From contig JBAZMT010000018.1 in NCBI GenBank assembly GCA_041649615.1, forward strand, positions 1 to 15,896: a stretch of DNA of 15,896 nt, given 5' to 3'. Made by a program: the position numbers and the translations under genes. The notes beneath the pieces were generated by a model. It was not told where the DNA came from and did no database searches. It saw only the letters and a list, made by a program, of their open reading frames with translations. The DNA is from JALOAR01 sp041649615. GTDB lineage: Bacteria > Patescibacteriota > Minisyncoccia > UBA6257 > Colwellbacteraceae. Position 1 is the first letter of the stretch. Each line of letters begins with the position of its first letter. Shown piece after piece: positions 5,782 through 11,704 of this stretch.

Positions 5782-6008
5782 TGTGGACCATCGAATGTTA
5801 CGGCTCCGGCTGTGTCGTCATCAGTCGCAACGACGCCCGCCACGGCGAGACGCGGCATGTGCGCTGGTGGAACAACTGCCCGGTGACAACGCGCTGGATC
5901 TCGCTGGATAGCATGAATCGCATCGTGGACCTGGCGCAGCGCAAGGCGGAGAACATCGACTTAGAGCGCGACGGCTGGACGGCCAGCGGGCAGGATGGGG
6001 TGCTATGA
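5781..6008 (+). CDS. hypothetical protein, 75 aa
   Basis: It starts in a TAATG overlap with the nuclease gene, with GGAGG about eight bases upstream. The first half looks like beta structure (MWTIECYGSGCVVISRND, then TRHVRWW), followed by a helix (SLDSMNRIVDLAQRKAENI). No membrane segment. No family is recognised. Its stop overlaps the ATG of a 29-aa membrane peptide at 6005. Confidence 0.65.
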   Translation: MWTIECYGSGCVVISRNDARHGETRHVRWWNNCPVTTRWISLDSMNRIVDLAQRKAENIDLERDGWTASGQDGVL

Positions 6009-6094
6009 AATCTCTCGGCTGCGCGTTGACTATCCTAGCCGCCGCGGCGCTGCTTGTCGCGTGGTGCTATGGAAGCAATGGGGGGTGGCTGTGA
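6005..6094 (+). CDS. 29-aa single-span membrane peptide
   Basis: ATG at 6005 in an ATGA overlap; stop TGA at 6092-6094 overlaps the GTG start of the next gene. The product has a short basic head (MKSLG), one hydrophobic segment (CALTILAAAALLVAWCY) and a small Gly/Asn tail. It fills a gap between two coupled genes with exact start/stop overlaps at both ends, the best evidence that so short a frame is real. Function unknown. Confidence 0.55.
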   Translation: MKSLGCALTILAAAALLVAWCYGSNGGWL

Positions 6095-6468
6095 GTAGCG
6101 GCGAACTTGGCATATCAGACAGCCACGTTGCCAAGCGCGTCAAGCGGCTAGAGCAGCGGCGCCACGAGGAATTGCCTCTGTTTGCCACAGTCCCCGCGGT
6201 GCTAGACCAGTTTGCGCCACCGCCGACAGCGGAGCGAGTACGGGCTGAGCTTGAGGGGATGCAGAACGAGGTGCTCAATAGGTTAGCGCGCAGCCGTGCG
6301 TGGGCGCAAGCCAAAGCGACGCAATACCGCGCCAGGGTAGGCGAATATATCACGGAGGATCAGCTACAGCACATGGACGCCTACATCGAACGCGCCTATC
6401 CACGGGGCGAGTGTTACGCGGCGGACTATTGGCGCACATTGGCGACACGGCTGGGGGTGCTGCTATGA
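6091..6468 (+). CDS. hypothetical protein, 125 aa
   Basis: The frame opens upstream at 5995, but GTG 6091 sits in a GTGA overlap with the 29-aa peptide and behind a G-rich tract, giving the most economical start. The N-terminal part has a charged helix (HVAKRVKRLEQRRHEELPLF), then a Pro-rich hinge (QFAPPP), an acidic helix (ERVRAELEGMQNEVLNRL) and a C-terminal region with aromatic residues (EYITEDQLQHMDAYIERAY). It looks soluble and mainly helical. No family is recognised. The stop overlaps the next ATG. Confidence 0.6.
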   Translation: MSSGELGISDSHVAKRVKRLEQRRHEELPLFATVPAVLDQFAPPPTAERVRAELEGMQNEVLNRLARSRAWAQAKATQYRARVGEYITEDQLQHMDAYIERAYPRGECYAADYWRTLATRLGVLL

Positions 6469-6986
6469 CCGACTATTCCTACTCCGGCGTCATCATCGCC
6501 AAGCGTTGGGCGGCCATCGAAGAGGAGTACGGCGAGCCCATACGCGACATCATCCTGGGGATGCGTGGCGACGGGTACCTGTGGAAGACCATCGCAGGAG
6601 CGTTGGGCACCACTGAGCGCAACCTGATTACGTGGCGCGGGCTGCTGGGTCTGCCGCTGAATGTGCGAGACCACAAGGTAGACGTTGAGTTGATGGGGCC
6701 GCGCAAGCGCGACGTGGTGGCACAGGCCAAGGGCTACAAAGACCTCGAAGACGCCATACGCGAGCTGCGCGCCAAGCAATGGACCTACGAGATGATCGGC
6801 GCGCACCTGGGGCTGTGCAAGCACACCATCTACAAGGCTGTGCCCGAAGAGTTACGCGGTGTGCAGATGTTCCCGCCGGAGCGCATGGCCAAGCTACGCG
6901 AGCACGCCAAGCGCGTCTTTGCCGGGAAACGGGGCAGCCAGCGGCACCCCTGGCGCGACGATGAAAGGGCGAGGGTGAGAGCGTGA
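6465..6986 (+). CDS. DNA-binding protein with two helix-turn-helix motifs, 173 aa
   Basis: It starts in an ATGA overlap. Two HTH-like segments are visible: residues about 29-60 (GDGYLWKTIAGALGTTERNLITW) and about 95-125 (AKQWTYEMIGAHLGLCKHTIYKAV). Both have the xxIAxxLGxxxxTIxxW/A pattern of homeodomain-like or resolvase-type HTH units. A strongly basic C-terminus (KLREHAKRVFAGKRGSQR) follows. It may be a transcription regulator or a DNA-site recognition protein; late regulators of some phages lie near here, before the terminase genes. The next gene starts with GTG inside its last codons. Confidence 0.6.
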   Translation: MTDYSYSGVIIAKRWAAIEEEYGEPIRDIILGMRGDGYLWKTIAGALGTTERNLITWRGLLGLPLNVRDHKVDVELMGPRKRDVVAQAKGYKDLEDAIRELRAKQWTYEMIGAHLGLCKHTIYKAVPEELRGVQMFPPERMAKLREHAKRVFAGKRGSQRHPWRDDERARVRA

Positions 6987-7417
6987 ACCTTGCCGCCATC
7001 GCCGCCGGCATCAAACTCGACGCCGAAATCATGCGCGCCTACCGGGAGCACGGCAGCATCCGCGGCGCCGCCAGGGCCCTGGGTACCACCATCCACCAGG
7101 TACAGCGCGTCGTGGATCCCGAGGCCACAGCCGAGCACATCGCCAAGACGGCGGAGCGCCAACGCAACAGGCTGCCCGCCGAATGGGCCGACGCGCAATG
7201 CACCATCTGCCACACGCGCACGGGGCGCATGTACTGCGCGGCGCGCTGTGACGGCGATGGCTGCGGCGATGCGGCCACGCCCGATCGCCTGGCCGACTAT
7301 CAGCGGTACGACGCGGCGCGGCGGCGCAACAACGCCAAGGCGACGCGGGAGCAACGGAGAATTGAGCCGAAACGGAGCGAGGAAGCGATGAATTCAGAGA
7401 GGAGAGCAATAGGATGA
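6983..7417 (+). CDS. HTH plus Cys-rich probable zinc-binding protein, 144 aa
   Basis: GTG start at 6983 in a GTGA overlap. Residues about 18-42 (EHGSIRGAARALGTTIHQVQRVV) form a clear HTH pattern. Residues about 73-94 hold CTICHTRTGRMYCAARCDGDGC: a C-x2-C pair, then three further Cys, likely one zinc site. The tail is highly charged and basic (RRRNNAKATREQRR). The combination suggests a nucleic-acid-binding regulator. It is coupled at both ends, including an ATG overlap with the gene at 7414. No named family is recognised. Confidence 0.6.
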   Translation: MNLAAIAAGIKLDAEIMRAYREHGSIRGAARALGTTIHQVQRVVDPEATAEHIAKTAERQRNRLPAEWADAQCTICHTRTGRMYCAARCDGDGCGDAATPDRLADYQRYDAARRRNNAKATREQRRIEPKRSEEAMNSERRAIG

Positions 7418-7683
7418 AACGCGACAACCTTATCCGCGACCTACTAGCCGCTATCGAGGACTTTGACCGTGAAGCCTCAAGGTCCGTCATGGTCATGCAC
7501 CGTGGCAAGTATAACTTTATCCTTGACGCGGCCAGGGAGCTGCGGGCGGCCATGAAGGACGAAGCGGCGCCGCAGTACGCGATATACTATCCGGGGCCCA
7601 GCGTATGCCCGCAATGTGGCGCAACGATGCCTTATCACAACATCGGATGTACTGTGCTGAGGGACATAACTATCACTACGTAG
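7414..7683 (+). CDS. hypothetical protein with C-terminal Cys motif, 89 aa
   Basis: ATG 7414 has AGGAGAG-like bases about eight upstream and overlaps the previous stop. The first ~50 residues are helical and charged (NLIRDLLAAIEDFDREA, then FILDAARELRAAMKDE). The C-terminal part has CPQCGATMPYHNIGC: C-x2-C, His and Cys, a compact zinc-ribbon-like end often seen in small phage proteins. Function unknown. It is the last gene before the 131-base gap. Confidence 0.65.
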   Translation: MKRDNLIRDLLAAIEDFDREASRSVMVMHRGKYNFILDAARELRAAMKDEAAPQYAIYYPGPSVCPQCGATMPYHNIGCTVLRDITITT

Positions 7684-7697
7684 CCCATCGCCCAGGA

Positions 7698-7795
7698 GGG
7701 CGCAAGCGGGCAGCAACCCGCGCCCGGCGGCGGTGAAAGCGTAGGGGCCGCGTCAGTGGAGTACTCGGCCAGAGCAACGCACAGCGCCGCCGGGC
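7698..7795 (+). ncRNA. candidate structured RNA / mRNA leader in the gene-free gap
   Basis: The gap 7684-7814 has no convincing gene. An 11-base arm, GCCCGGCGGCG (7722-7732), is exactly complementary to CGCCGCCGGGC (7785-7795). Nested within are GCGT (7739-7742)/ACGC (7777-7780) and GGCCG (7746-7750)/CGGCC (7766-7770), then AGT (7755-7757)/ACT (7763-7765) closing a GGAGT loop. A competing upstream hairpin, GGGC-GCAA-GCGGG (7698-7710) with CCCGC-GCCC (7717-7725), shares bases 7722-7725 with the long arm, so the two folds exclude each other, as in a switch. GC-rich sequence raises chance pairing, but 11 exact pairs plus ordered inner stems are more than I would expect. It resembles no RNA class that I recognise. 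Confidence 0.45.
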
Positions 7796-7814
7796 AAAAT
7801 GAAGGGAGAGACAC

Positions 7815-8045
7815 ATGGCAACGTATCTGGATGATGATAATGGCGCCGACTGGAATTTGTATATCAGCCGCGGATTCCAGTGGCCAGAAGTGGGCCAGCG
7901 CTGCGTTGTGCGCAATGGCAGTACCGTATCTAGGGCGTTTCGCACCAGGGACGGGCTTTTCTATGAGTGCGACGACCAATGGCGAGATAACGGCTTCACG
8001 CTAAAGAGGGTGACCAAGTGGCGATTGCCACGGGAGGGGGAATAA
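7815..8045 (+). CDS. small phage protein resembling DUF551, 76 aa
   Basis: ATG 7815 has GGGAGAG at proper distance. After an acidic start (ATYLDDDNGADWN) the order WPEVGQRCVVRNG, a strand with TRDGLFYECDDQWRDNG and a final VTKWRLPREGE follows the plan of DUF551-like phage proteins (W-x-PexGxxVLV ... VTHWmpLP), whose function is not established. The resemblance is partial, since the usual His is Lys here. The competing frame from 7756 is a shadow. It is the first gene after the structured gap, so it is the likely target of any leader regulation. Confidence 0.65.
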   Translation: MATYLDDDNGADWNLYISRGFQWPEVGQRCVVRNGSTVSRAFRTRDGLFYECDDQWRDNGFTLKRVTKWRLPREGE

Positions 8046-8048
8046 CCA

Positions 8049-8237
8049 ATGGAACAGCTATCCGACACGAAGCGAACGCTGGAAGGCAAGTGGCAGGGCT
8101 ACCAGGGCATGGACCTAGCCGCGGCGCTCGTTCACTACATGGCCAAGCACCACAAGGCGCCGAGATACTGGGCCACGGTGCCGAACCTGCTGCTACTGGG
8201 GCCGATAGAGGAACGGACGGCGGAGGTGACGCCATGA
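8049..8237 (+). CDS. hypothetical protein, 62 aa
   Basis: ATG 8049 follows GGAGGGGG at good distance, three bases after the previous stop. The protein is small and amphipathic: a charged start (MEQLSDTKRTLEGKWQGYQG), a helix (DLAAALVHYMAKHHK) and a C-terminal region PNLLLLGPIEERTAEV. No signal peptide or full membrane span. No family is recognised. The stop overlaps the ATG of the next gene (ATGA). Confidence 0.6.
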   Translation: MEQLSDTKRTLEGKWQGYQGMDLAAALVHYMAKHHKAPRYWATVPNLLLLGPIEERTAEVTP

Positions 8238-8374
8238 CATGGTGGCAATGGTTGGCCGCGGCGCTCGGCGTTTGCGCGGTCTTGGTCGTGTGGCTAGTCT
8301 GCGCCACGTTGCAGACGTTCATCACCAAGCCGGATGAGCGGCGGCTACAAGTGCCGCCGAAGGAGGGGAGATGA
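8234..8374 (+). CDS. 46-aa single-span membrane peptide
   Basis: The ATG is in an ATGA overlap with the preceding stop. One strong hydrophobic segment (WLAAALGVCAVLVVWLVCATL, in part) follows only six residues, and the tail is charged and basic (KPDERRLQVPPKEGR). This is a one-span topology with a short head, as in many holin-like or spanin-adjacent phage peptides, but no family signature is present. The next membrane peptide overlaps its stop, and AGGAGGGG within its end serves that gene. Confidence 0.6.
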   Translation: MTWWQWLAAALGVCAVLVVWLVCATLQTFITKPDERRLQVPPKEGR

Positions 8375-8499
8375 AAGCGCTAGTATCCTGGCTCAAAGCC
8401 CTGTGCGGCTGCGCCACAGCGCTGGCCCTGCTGGTGGTGTTCGTCGTGATTGACAAGTTCGTCCATTTTCAGACGGAAGGAGATCCATGGTACGAGTAA
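8371..8499 (+). CDS. 42-aa single-span membrane peptide
   Basis: The ATG is in an ATGA overlap, behind AGGAGGGG. After a basic amphipathic head (MKALVSWLKAL) comes a hydrophobic segment (CGCATALALLVVFVVI) and a short polar tail with FQTEGD. Its end overlaps the secreted-protein gene by 13 bases and contains that gene's AAGGAG site. It is the second of two adjacent membrane peptides, so the pair may act together. Function unknown. Confidence 0.6.
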   Translation: MKALVSWLKALCGCATALALLVVFVVIDKFVHFQTEGDPWYE

Positions 8500-8951
8500 G
8501 GTTGATCTTGGCGGTTGCGTTCCTCTTGGCGTTCGTCGGTGTGGCCCAGGCCGACAACGCCTACATGCCCGTGGCCCAAGGAACGGGCGGGCGCTTTTCC
8601 GGCTTCGGTTCTATCCCGCCGCTCAAAACGGAAATCGAGCAGGTCTACGTTCAGCAGACGCTAAACGCTCATTACGTGCTGGGCTGGAATCGTGGGCCAC
8701 AGTGGGATAGCTATGTCGATTGGACCATGGGCAGAGAATACACATTCAGACCATGGGACTGGGATTCGGGCGTATGGCGCGATGATTGGGCCTTGACGCC
8801 AGGGCAGAGGTTTGCACATTGGTGGGTGGGCTACTGTGTTAGCAACTGCGACAATTACGTGTGCGACCTAGGTGAGGGGCCATGTGATAACATCGAGGCG
8901 CAGTTGGCTGCGGGCTTTGACTTGGCGCTGTCGAGCGTGACGGCAAGATGA
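8487..8951 (+). CDS. secreted Trp-rich protein with signal peptide, 154 aa
   Basis: ATG 8487 follows GGAAGGAG at ideal distance. Residues 1-22 are a textbook Sec signal peptide: basic start (MVRVR), hydrophobic core (LILAVAFLLAFVGV) and an AQA signal-peptidase-I site before Asp23. The mature ~132 residues are rich in Trp and aromatic residues (PWDWDSGVWRDDW, FAHWWVGY) and carry four Cys (C-x3-C-x4-C-x6-C, from YCVSNC onward), which could form disulfides outside the cell. No catalytic motif or known lysin family is recognised. It lies between membrane-peptide genes with overlaps on both sides. Possible roles: envelope modification, superinfection exclusion or lysis. Secretion is well supported; the role is unknown. 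Confidence 0.75.
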   Translation: MVRVRLILAVAFLLAFVGVAQADNAYMPVAQGTGGRFSGFGSIPPLKTEIEQVYVQQTLNAHYVLGWNRGPQWDSYVDWTMGREYTFRPWDWDSGVWRDDWALTPGQRFAHWWVGYCVSNCDNYVCDLGEGPCDNIEAQLAAGFDLALSSVTAR

Positions 8952-9052
8952 GTGACGCTGGCCGGGTGTTGCTGATCCTGGCCTGCATGGTGCTGTGCCA
9001 GCTTTGCATGTGTGCGTTCTACTGGCTGGCATTCGTGCGGATGGCACACTAG
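8948..9052 (+). CDS. 34-aa Cys-rich membrane peptide
   Basis: The ATG is in an ATGA overlap with the secreted-protein stop. The product has a short polar head (MSDAGR), then a continuous hydrophobic stretch with four Cys (LLILACMVLCQLCMCAFYWLA, in part) and a short basic end (VRMAH). It could be a membrane partner of the secreted protein encoded just before it. No family is recognised. The overlap and hydrophobicity are the support for so short a gene. Confidence 0.55.
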   Translation: MSDAGRVLLILACMVLCQLCMCAFYWLAFVRMAH

Positions 9053-9075
9053 ATTCTGGGGCATAGGAGTAACGC

Positions 9076-9345
9076 ATGGCAGCAACATCGCAGTACATAG
9101 CAATGGGCGGCAGCGGCGCTGGACCGCTCATCACCAAGCGCGCTATGCGCCTAGCCAAGACGTGGCTCAGGCTCAAGGCCAAGCCCGCGCGCATCAAGGA
9201 ACTGGCGCTAGACATGGAATGCCACTGGCGCACGGTGTACTGCGATGTTGTTGATCTTCAACTGGAGCCGCTAGAGCCCGGCTTTGTGTTGATGATGGTG
9301 GGCTCTGGCATGTGGGCTGTGAAGGATATACGCCAAGGCCCGTAA
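9076..9345 (+). CDS. small winged-helix/HTH protein, 89 aa
   Basis: ATG 9076 has TAGGAGT about eight bases upstream. Residues about 22-70 follow a helix-turn-helix plan: a helix (KRAMRLAKTWLRLKA), then ARIKELALDMECHWRTVYCDVVDLQLEPLE, similar to HTH_11/DeoR-type recognition helices (xxELAxxxxVSxRTVxxDVxxL). The C-terminal strand-rich part (FVLMMVGSGMWAVKDI) could be the wing or a small partner domain. As the last gene before the terminator and terminase module it is a candidate regulator of late genes. DNA binding is inferred from the pattern. Confidence 0.65.
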   Translation: MAATSQYIAMGGSGAGPLITKRAMRLAKTWLRLKAKPARIKELALDMECHWRTVYCDVVDLQLEPLEPGFVLMMVGSGMWAVKDIRQGP

Positions 9346-9354
9346 GAATTGCAA

Positions 9355-9368
9355 GGTTTGAACAAACC
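9355..9368 (+). promoter_or_regulatory. palindrome GGTTTG-AA-CAAACC (operator candidate)
   Basis: Six-base perfect inverted arms with a two-base centre, nine bases after the HTH gene stop and just before the terminator. The two-base gap is too small for an RNA loop, so a protein-binding site in DNA is the better reading. The HTH protein encoded directly upstream is an obvious but unproven binder. Confidence 0.4.
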
Positions 9369-9376
9369 CGCGTGCT

Positions 9377-9406
9377 AAGCTGTGCTCTGAAGGGCACAGC
9401 TTTTTT
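9377..9406 (+). terminator. strong rho-independent terminator
   Basis: AAGCTGTGC (9377-9385) pairs perfectly with GCACAGCTT (9394-9402), extended by a T-G and a C-G pair around a TGAA loop, followed by a run of T to 9406. It is the clearest terminator in the window, and the T run supports the + direction only. It ends the middle operon and separates it from the packaging/head operon. Confidence 0.9.
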
Positions 9407-9419
9407 GTTGCCCTCGGTG

Positions 9420-9450
9420 CTGGCCGTTCTGCGGGCTACGCAGCAGCCAG
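9420..9450 (+). repeat. hairpin between the terminator and the small terminase gene
   Basis: CTGCG (9429-9433) pairs with CGCAG (9439-9443) and an outer CTGG (9420-9423) pairs with CCAG (9447-9450). The gap 9407-9500 shows no sigma-70 promoter, so late transcription may need an activator or start elsewhere. Packaging (pac/cos) sites often lie near small terminase genes, but no direct evidence marks this hairpin as one. Confidence 0.3.
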
Positions 9451-9500
9451 GGGGCGCGATAAAGGGAGCGGGGGCGCAAAGCGCGGCGGATGGCGGGAAA

Positions 9501-9908
9501 ATGGCGGATTTTCACTGGACACCCAAGCGCCAGAAGGCCGCGATGATTCTAGCACAGGGATACACCCAGGCAGAGGCAGCGGCGCAAGTAGGCGCGGGAC
9601 AACGCACAATTGAGCGATGGGCTGCTGACCTGGAGTTCTCCGTTGAGGTGGATCGCCTATCTCTCATGGTAGGCATCGCCAGTCGGGCGGAGCGGCTACG
9701 CATTGCCATGCAGGTAGTACGCCAGAAGGTGCGTGACGGCGAAATCAAGACGGACCGCGACGCGCTGGACTGGCTCAAGTTCGCACAGTCGGAGACGGAT
9801 GGAGCAAAGCTGGACCTTGCCGCCCTCCTTGGCGCTATGGAAGGCGCAGAAACGGGCGGCACAGAAAACCGCAAACCAGCAGGCAGGGCGCACGGCGGAA
9901 CTCGCTGA
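9501..9908 (+). CDS. terminase small subunit (HTH DNA-recognition protein)
   Basis: The frame extends back to 9312, but that would run through the terminator; ATG 9501 (MADFHWTPKRQKAA) is the natural start, though its ribosome site is weak. The product is 135 aa. Residues about 8-45 form the HTH (ILAQGYTQAEAAAQVGAGQRTIERW) typical of phage small terminase subunits, followed by long helices (ASRAERLRIAMQVVRQKV; DALDWLKFAQSETD) that would drive oligomerisation. The small subunit recognises the packaging site and feeds DNA to the large subunit, whose gene overlaps in another frame from 9799. The assignment rests on the HTH and position. Confidence 0.75.
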   Translation: MADFHWTPKRQKAAMILAQGYTQAEAAAQVGAGQRTIERWAADLEFSVEVDRLSLMVGIASRAERLRIAMQVVRQKVRDGEIKTDRDALDWLKFAQSETDGAKLDLAALLGAMEGAETGGTENRKPAGRAHGGTR

Positions 9909-11205
9909 TTTCTCAGCGTGGCTCCCACAGGTGACGCCCCTTTTTCATTGGGATTGGCCCTATCTGCGCTACATCCAGCAGCACCTTGACAAGATAACAA
10001 GCGGTGAAATCAACCGCCTCATGCTGTTCATCCCGCCTCGTCACGGCAAGAGCGAGATGGTCACGGTGCGCTATCCCGTGTGGCGTCTGGAGCAGAACCC
10101 GGCGCTGCGGGTCATCATCGGCGGCTACAACCAGATCCTCAGCAACAAATTCAGCCGCAAGGCGCGGCGCATCGCAGAGAGCCGTTTCGCACTGGCGCCG
10201 GATCGCCAAGCGGTAGAGGACTGGGAGACAACGCAAGGCGGCGGCTTGCGCGCTATCGGCGTGGGCGCGGGCATCACTGGGCAGGGTGGGAACCTCATTG
10301 TCATCGACGACCCGGTAAAGAGCAGGGAAGAGGCAGAGAGCGACGCTTACCGTGAGCGGGTATGGGACTGGTACAGAGATGACCTGTACACGCGACTAGA
10401 GCCGGGTGGGCAGATCATCCTCATCCAGACGCGCTGGCACGAAGACGACCTGGCCGGGCGCATCCTGAATAGCGACAACGCCAAGGACTGGACAGTCGTA
10501 TCGCTCCCGGCGCTGGCAGAGGAGAACGACCCGCTTGGGCGCGAGGTGGGCGAGGCGCTATGCCCGGATCGCTACGACGTGAAAGCGCTGGCCGACATAC
10601 AGAGCGTGCTCAAAAGCTCATTCTATGCCCTGTACCAGCAGAGGCCACAGCCGCCCAGCGGCACGACGTTTCAGACGGCATGGTTTGCCCGCCGCAACCC
10701 GATTGAGCGCCAAAATGCAACGCTGGTCATTCAGGCGTGGGACACCGCATTCAAAGAGGGCCAAGACAACGACCGCAGCGCTTGCGTTACGCTGGCAGCA
10801 CACAGCACGGGCATCTACGTGCTGGACGCATGGCGCGATACGGTAGCCTACCCCGACCTCATACGGCGGATGCAACAAAAGGCCGCGCAATGGCGGCCCG
10901 ACGTGATTCTGGTAGAGGACAAGGGCTCAGGCACATCGGCGGTGCAAACGCTCATAGCGCAGACGAGCTTGCCCATTATCGCAGAGTCAACGCACGGGCG
11001 CACCAAGATAGAGCGGGCCAACCAAGTGACAGCATTCTGTGAGGCCGGGCGCGTGGTGTTCCCACAAACGCCTTGGGCCGACGATTTACTAGACGAGCTT
11101 ATTCGCTTCCCAACGGGAGCGCACGACGACCAAGTAGACGCTTTTGTCTATGCCCTGCACCGCATAGCACAGGGCATGTATGCAGCTTCTAGCCTGGAGT
11201 ATTAA
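9799..11205 (+). CDS. terL: terminase large subunit (packaging ATPase and nuclease)
   Basis: A 468-aa protein from ATG 9799; the frame is open from 9733, so a slightly earlier start is possible. The ATPase domain has the Walker-A-like IPPRHGKSE (PPRHGKS at 79-85) and Walker B LIVIDDP (Asp pair at 170-171), then QTRWHEDDLAG. The C-terminal RNase-H-like nuclease has all expected acids: Asp315 in AWDTAFKEG, Glu373-Asp374 in ILVEDKGSG, and the DDQVDA cluster (443-447). This is the full-length form of the family with a TIGR01630-type C-terminus. It drives DNA into the procapsid through the portal and cuts the concatemer. It overlaps the small subunit gene by about 110 bases, so translation is probably coupled. 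Confidence 0.95.
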   Translation: MEQSWTLPPSLALWKAQKRAAQKTANQQAGRTAELADFSAWLPQVTPLFHWDWPYLRYIQQHLDKITSGEINRLMLFIPPRHGKSEMVTVRYPVWRLEQNPALRVIIGGYNQILSNKFSRKARRIAESRFALAPDRQAVEDWETTQGGGLRAIGVGAGITGQGGNLIVIDDPVKSREEAESDAYRERVWDWYRDDLYTRLEPGGQIILIQTRWHEDDLAGRILNSDNAKDWTVVSLPALAEENDPLGREVGEALCPDRYDVKALADIQSVLKSSFYALYQQRPQPPSGTTFQTAWFARRNPIERQNATLVIQAWDTAFKEGQDNDRSACVTLAAHSTGIYVLDAWRDTVAYPDLIRRMQQKAAQWRPDVILVEDKGSGTSAVQTLIAQTSLPIIAESTHGRTKIERANQVTAFCEAGRVVFPQTPWADDLLDELIRFPTGAHDDQVDAFVYALHRIAQGMYAASSLEY

Positions 11206-11208
11206 CCA

Positions 11209-11703
11209 ATGACACAAGGACGAGCGGTAGTTATCGAGGCGGCGGCGCAGTTACCAACGGCGCTGGGTTCGGGTGGCGGGATGAAAGTGGACGACGCATG
11301 GCGCTCTGCGCTGACCTCCAGCGAGACGGCCAACGACTCGGACATCACGTTCACCGTCACGGCTAGCCAAGAGTGGCAGCTACAGTCGATTTGGGTGGAG
11401 CTAGTCACGACCGCCGACGTGGGCAACCGGCAGATCAGCGTGGTCATTACCGACGCGGCGGACGACGTGCTGGCGCGCATCGACGCGGGCACGACGCAAG
11501 CGGCATCGTTGACACGCAACTACCTCTTTGCCGTGGGCGTCTCGGACCTGCTGGGCTTTCGCAACACCCTGTACCTGATGACGCCATTAGTGCCGTGGGT
11601 GTTGCCTGCGGGGTACAAAATCCGGGTCTACGACTCGGCGGCGGTGCAGGCGGCGGCGGACGATATGGTGATTCAGATGATGTACGCTTACCGGGCGGTG
11701 TAG
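11209..11703 (+). CDS. probable virion protein, beta-rich, 164 aa
   Basis: ATG 11209 is three bases after the terL stop, with GGAG about eleven upstream. From residue 45 the protein reads as alternating strands (ITFTVTASQEWQLQSIWVEL; RQISVVITDAADDVLARI; TLYLMTPLVPWVLPAGYKIRV) ending in an aliphatic/aromatic strand (MVIQMMYAYRAV). The WxLPAGYKIRVYDSAA plan is one I associate with small beta-sandwich phage virion proteins, possibly head decoration or fibre-linked. There is no signal peptide. Its position between terminase and portal implies late expression. Exact role unknown. Confidence 0.6.
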   Translation: MTQGRAVVIEAAAQLPTALGSGGGMKVDDAWRSALTSSETANDSDITFTVTASQEWQLQSIWVELVTTADVGNRQISVVITDAADDVLARIDAGTTQAASLTRNYLFAVGVSDLLGFRNTLYLMTPLVPWVLPAGYKIRVYDSAAVQAAADDMVIQMMYAYRAV

Positions 11704-11704
11704 C

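Noticed and set aside
7756..8004. 82-codon frame overlapping the gene at 7815
   Set aside because: It lacks a ribosome site, begins inside the structured gap and has irregular Met/Ser/Ala-rich composition, while the 7815 frame has a good site and a family-like pattern.
8018..8233. N-terminal extension of the 46-aa membrane peptide
   Set aside because: The extension is Gly/Ala/His-rich shadow sequence of the gene at 8049; the ATGA overlap at 8234 gives the natural start.
9312..9500. Extended N-terminus of the small terminase
   Set aside because: It would translate through the strong terminator at 9377-9406, and the HTH family pattern begins just after ATG 9501.
9733..9798. Earlier start of the large terminase
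   Set aside because: Residues here are Ser/Arg/Thr-rich and unlike terminase N-termini; they mirror the small terminase frame.
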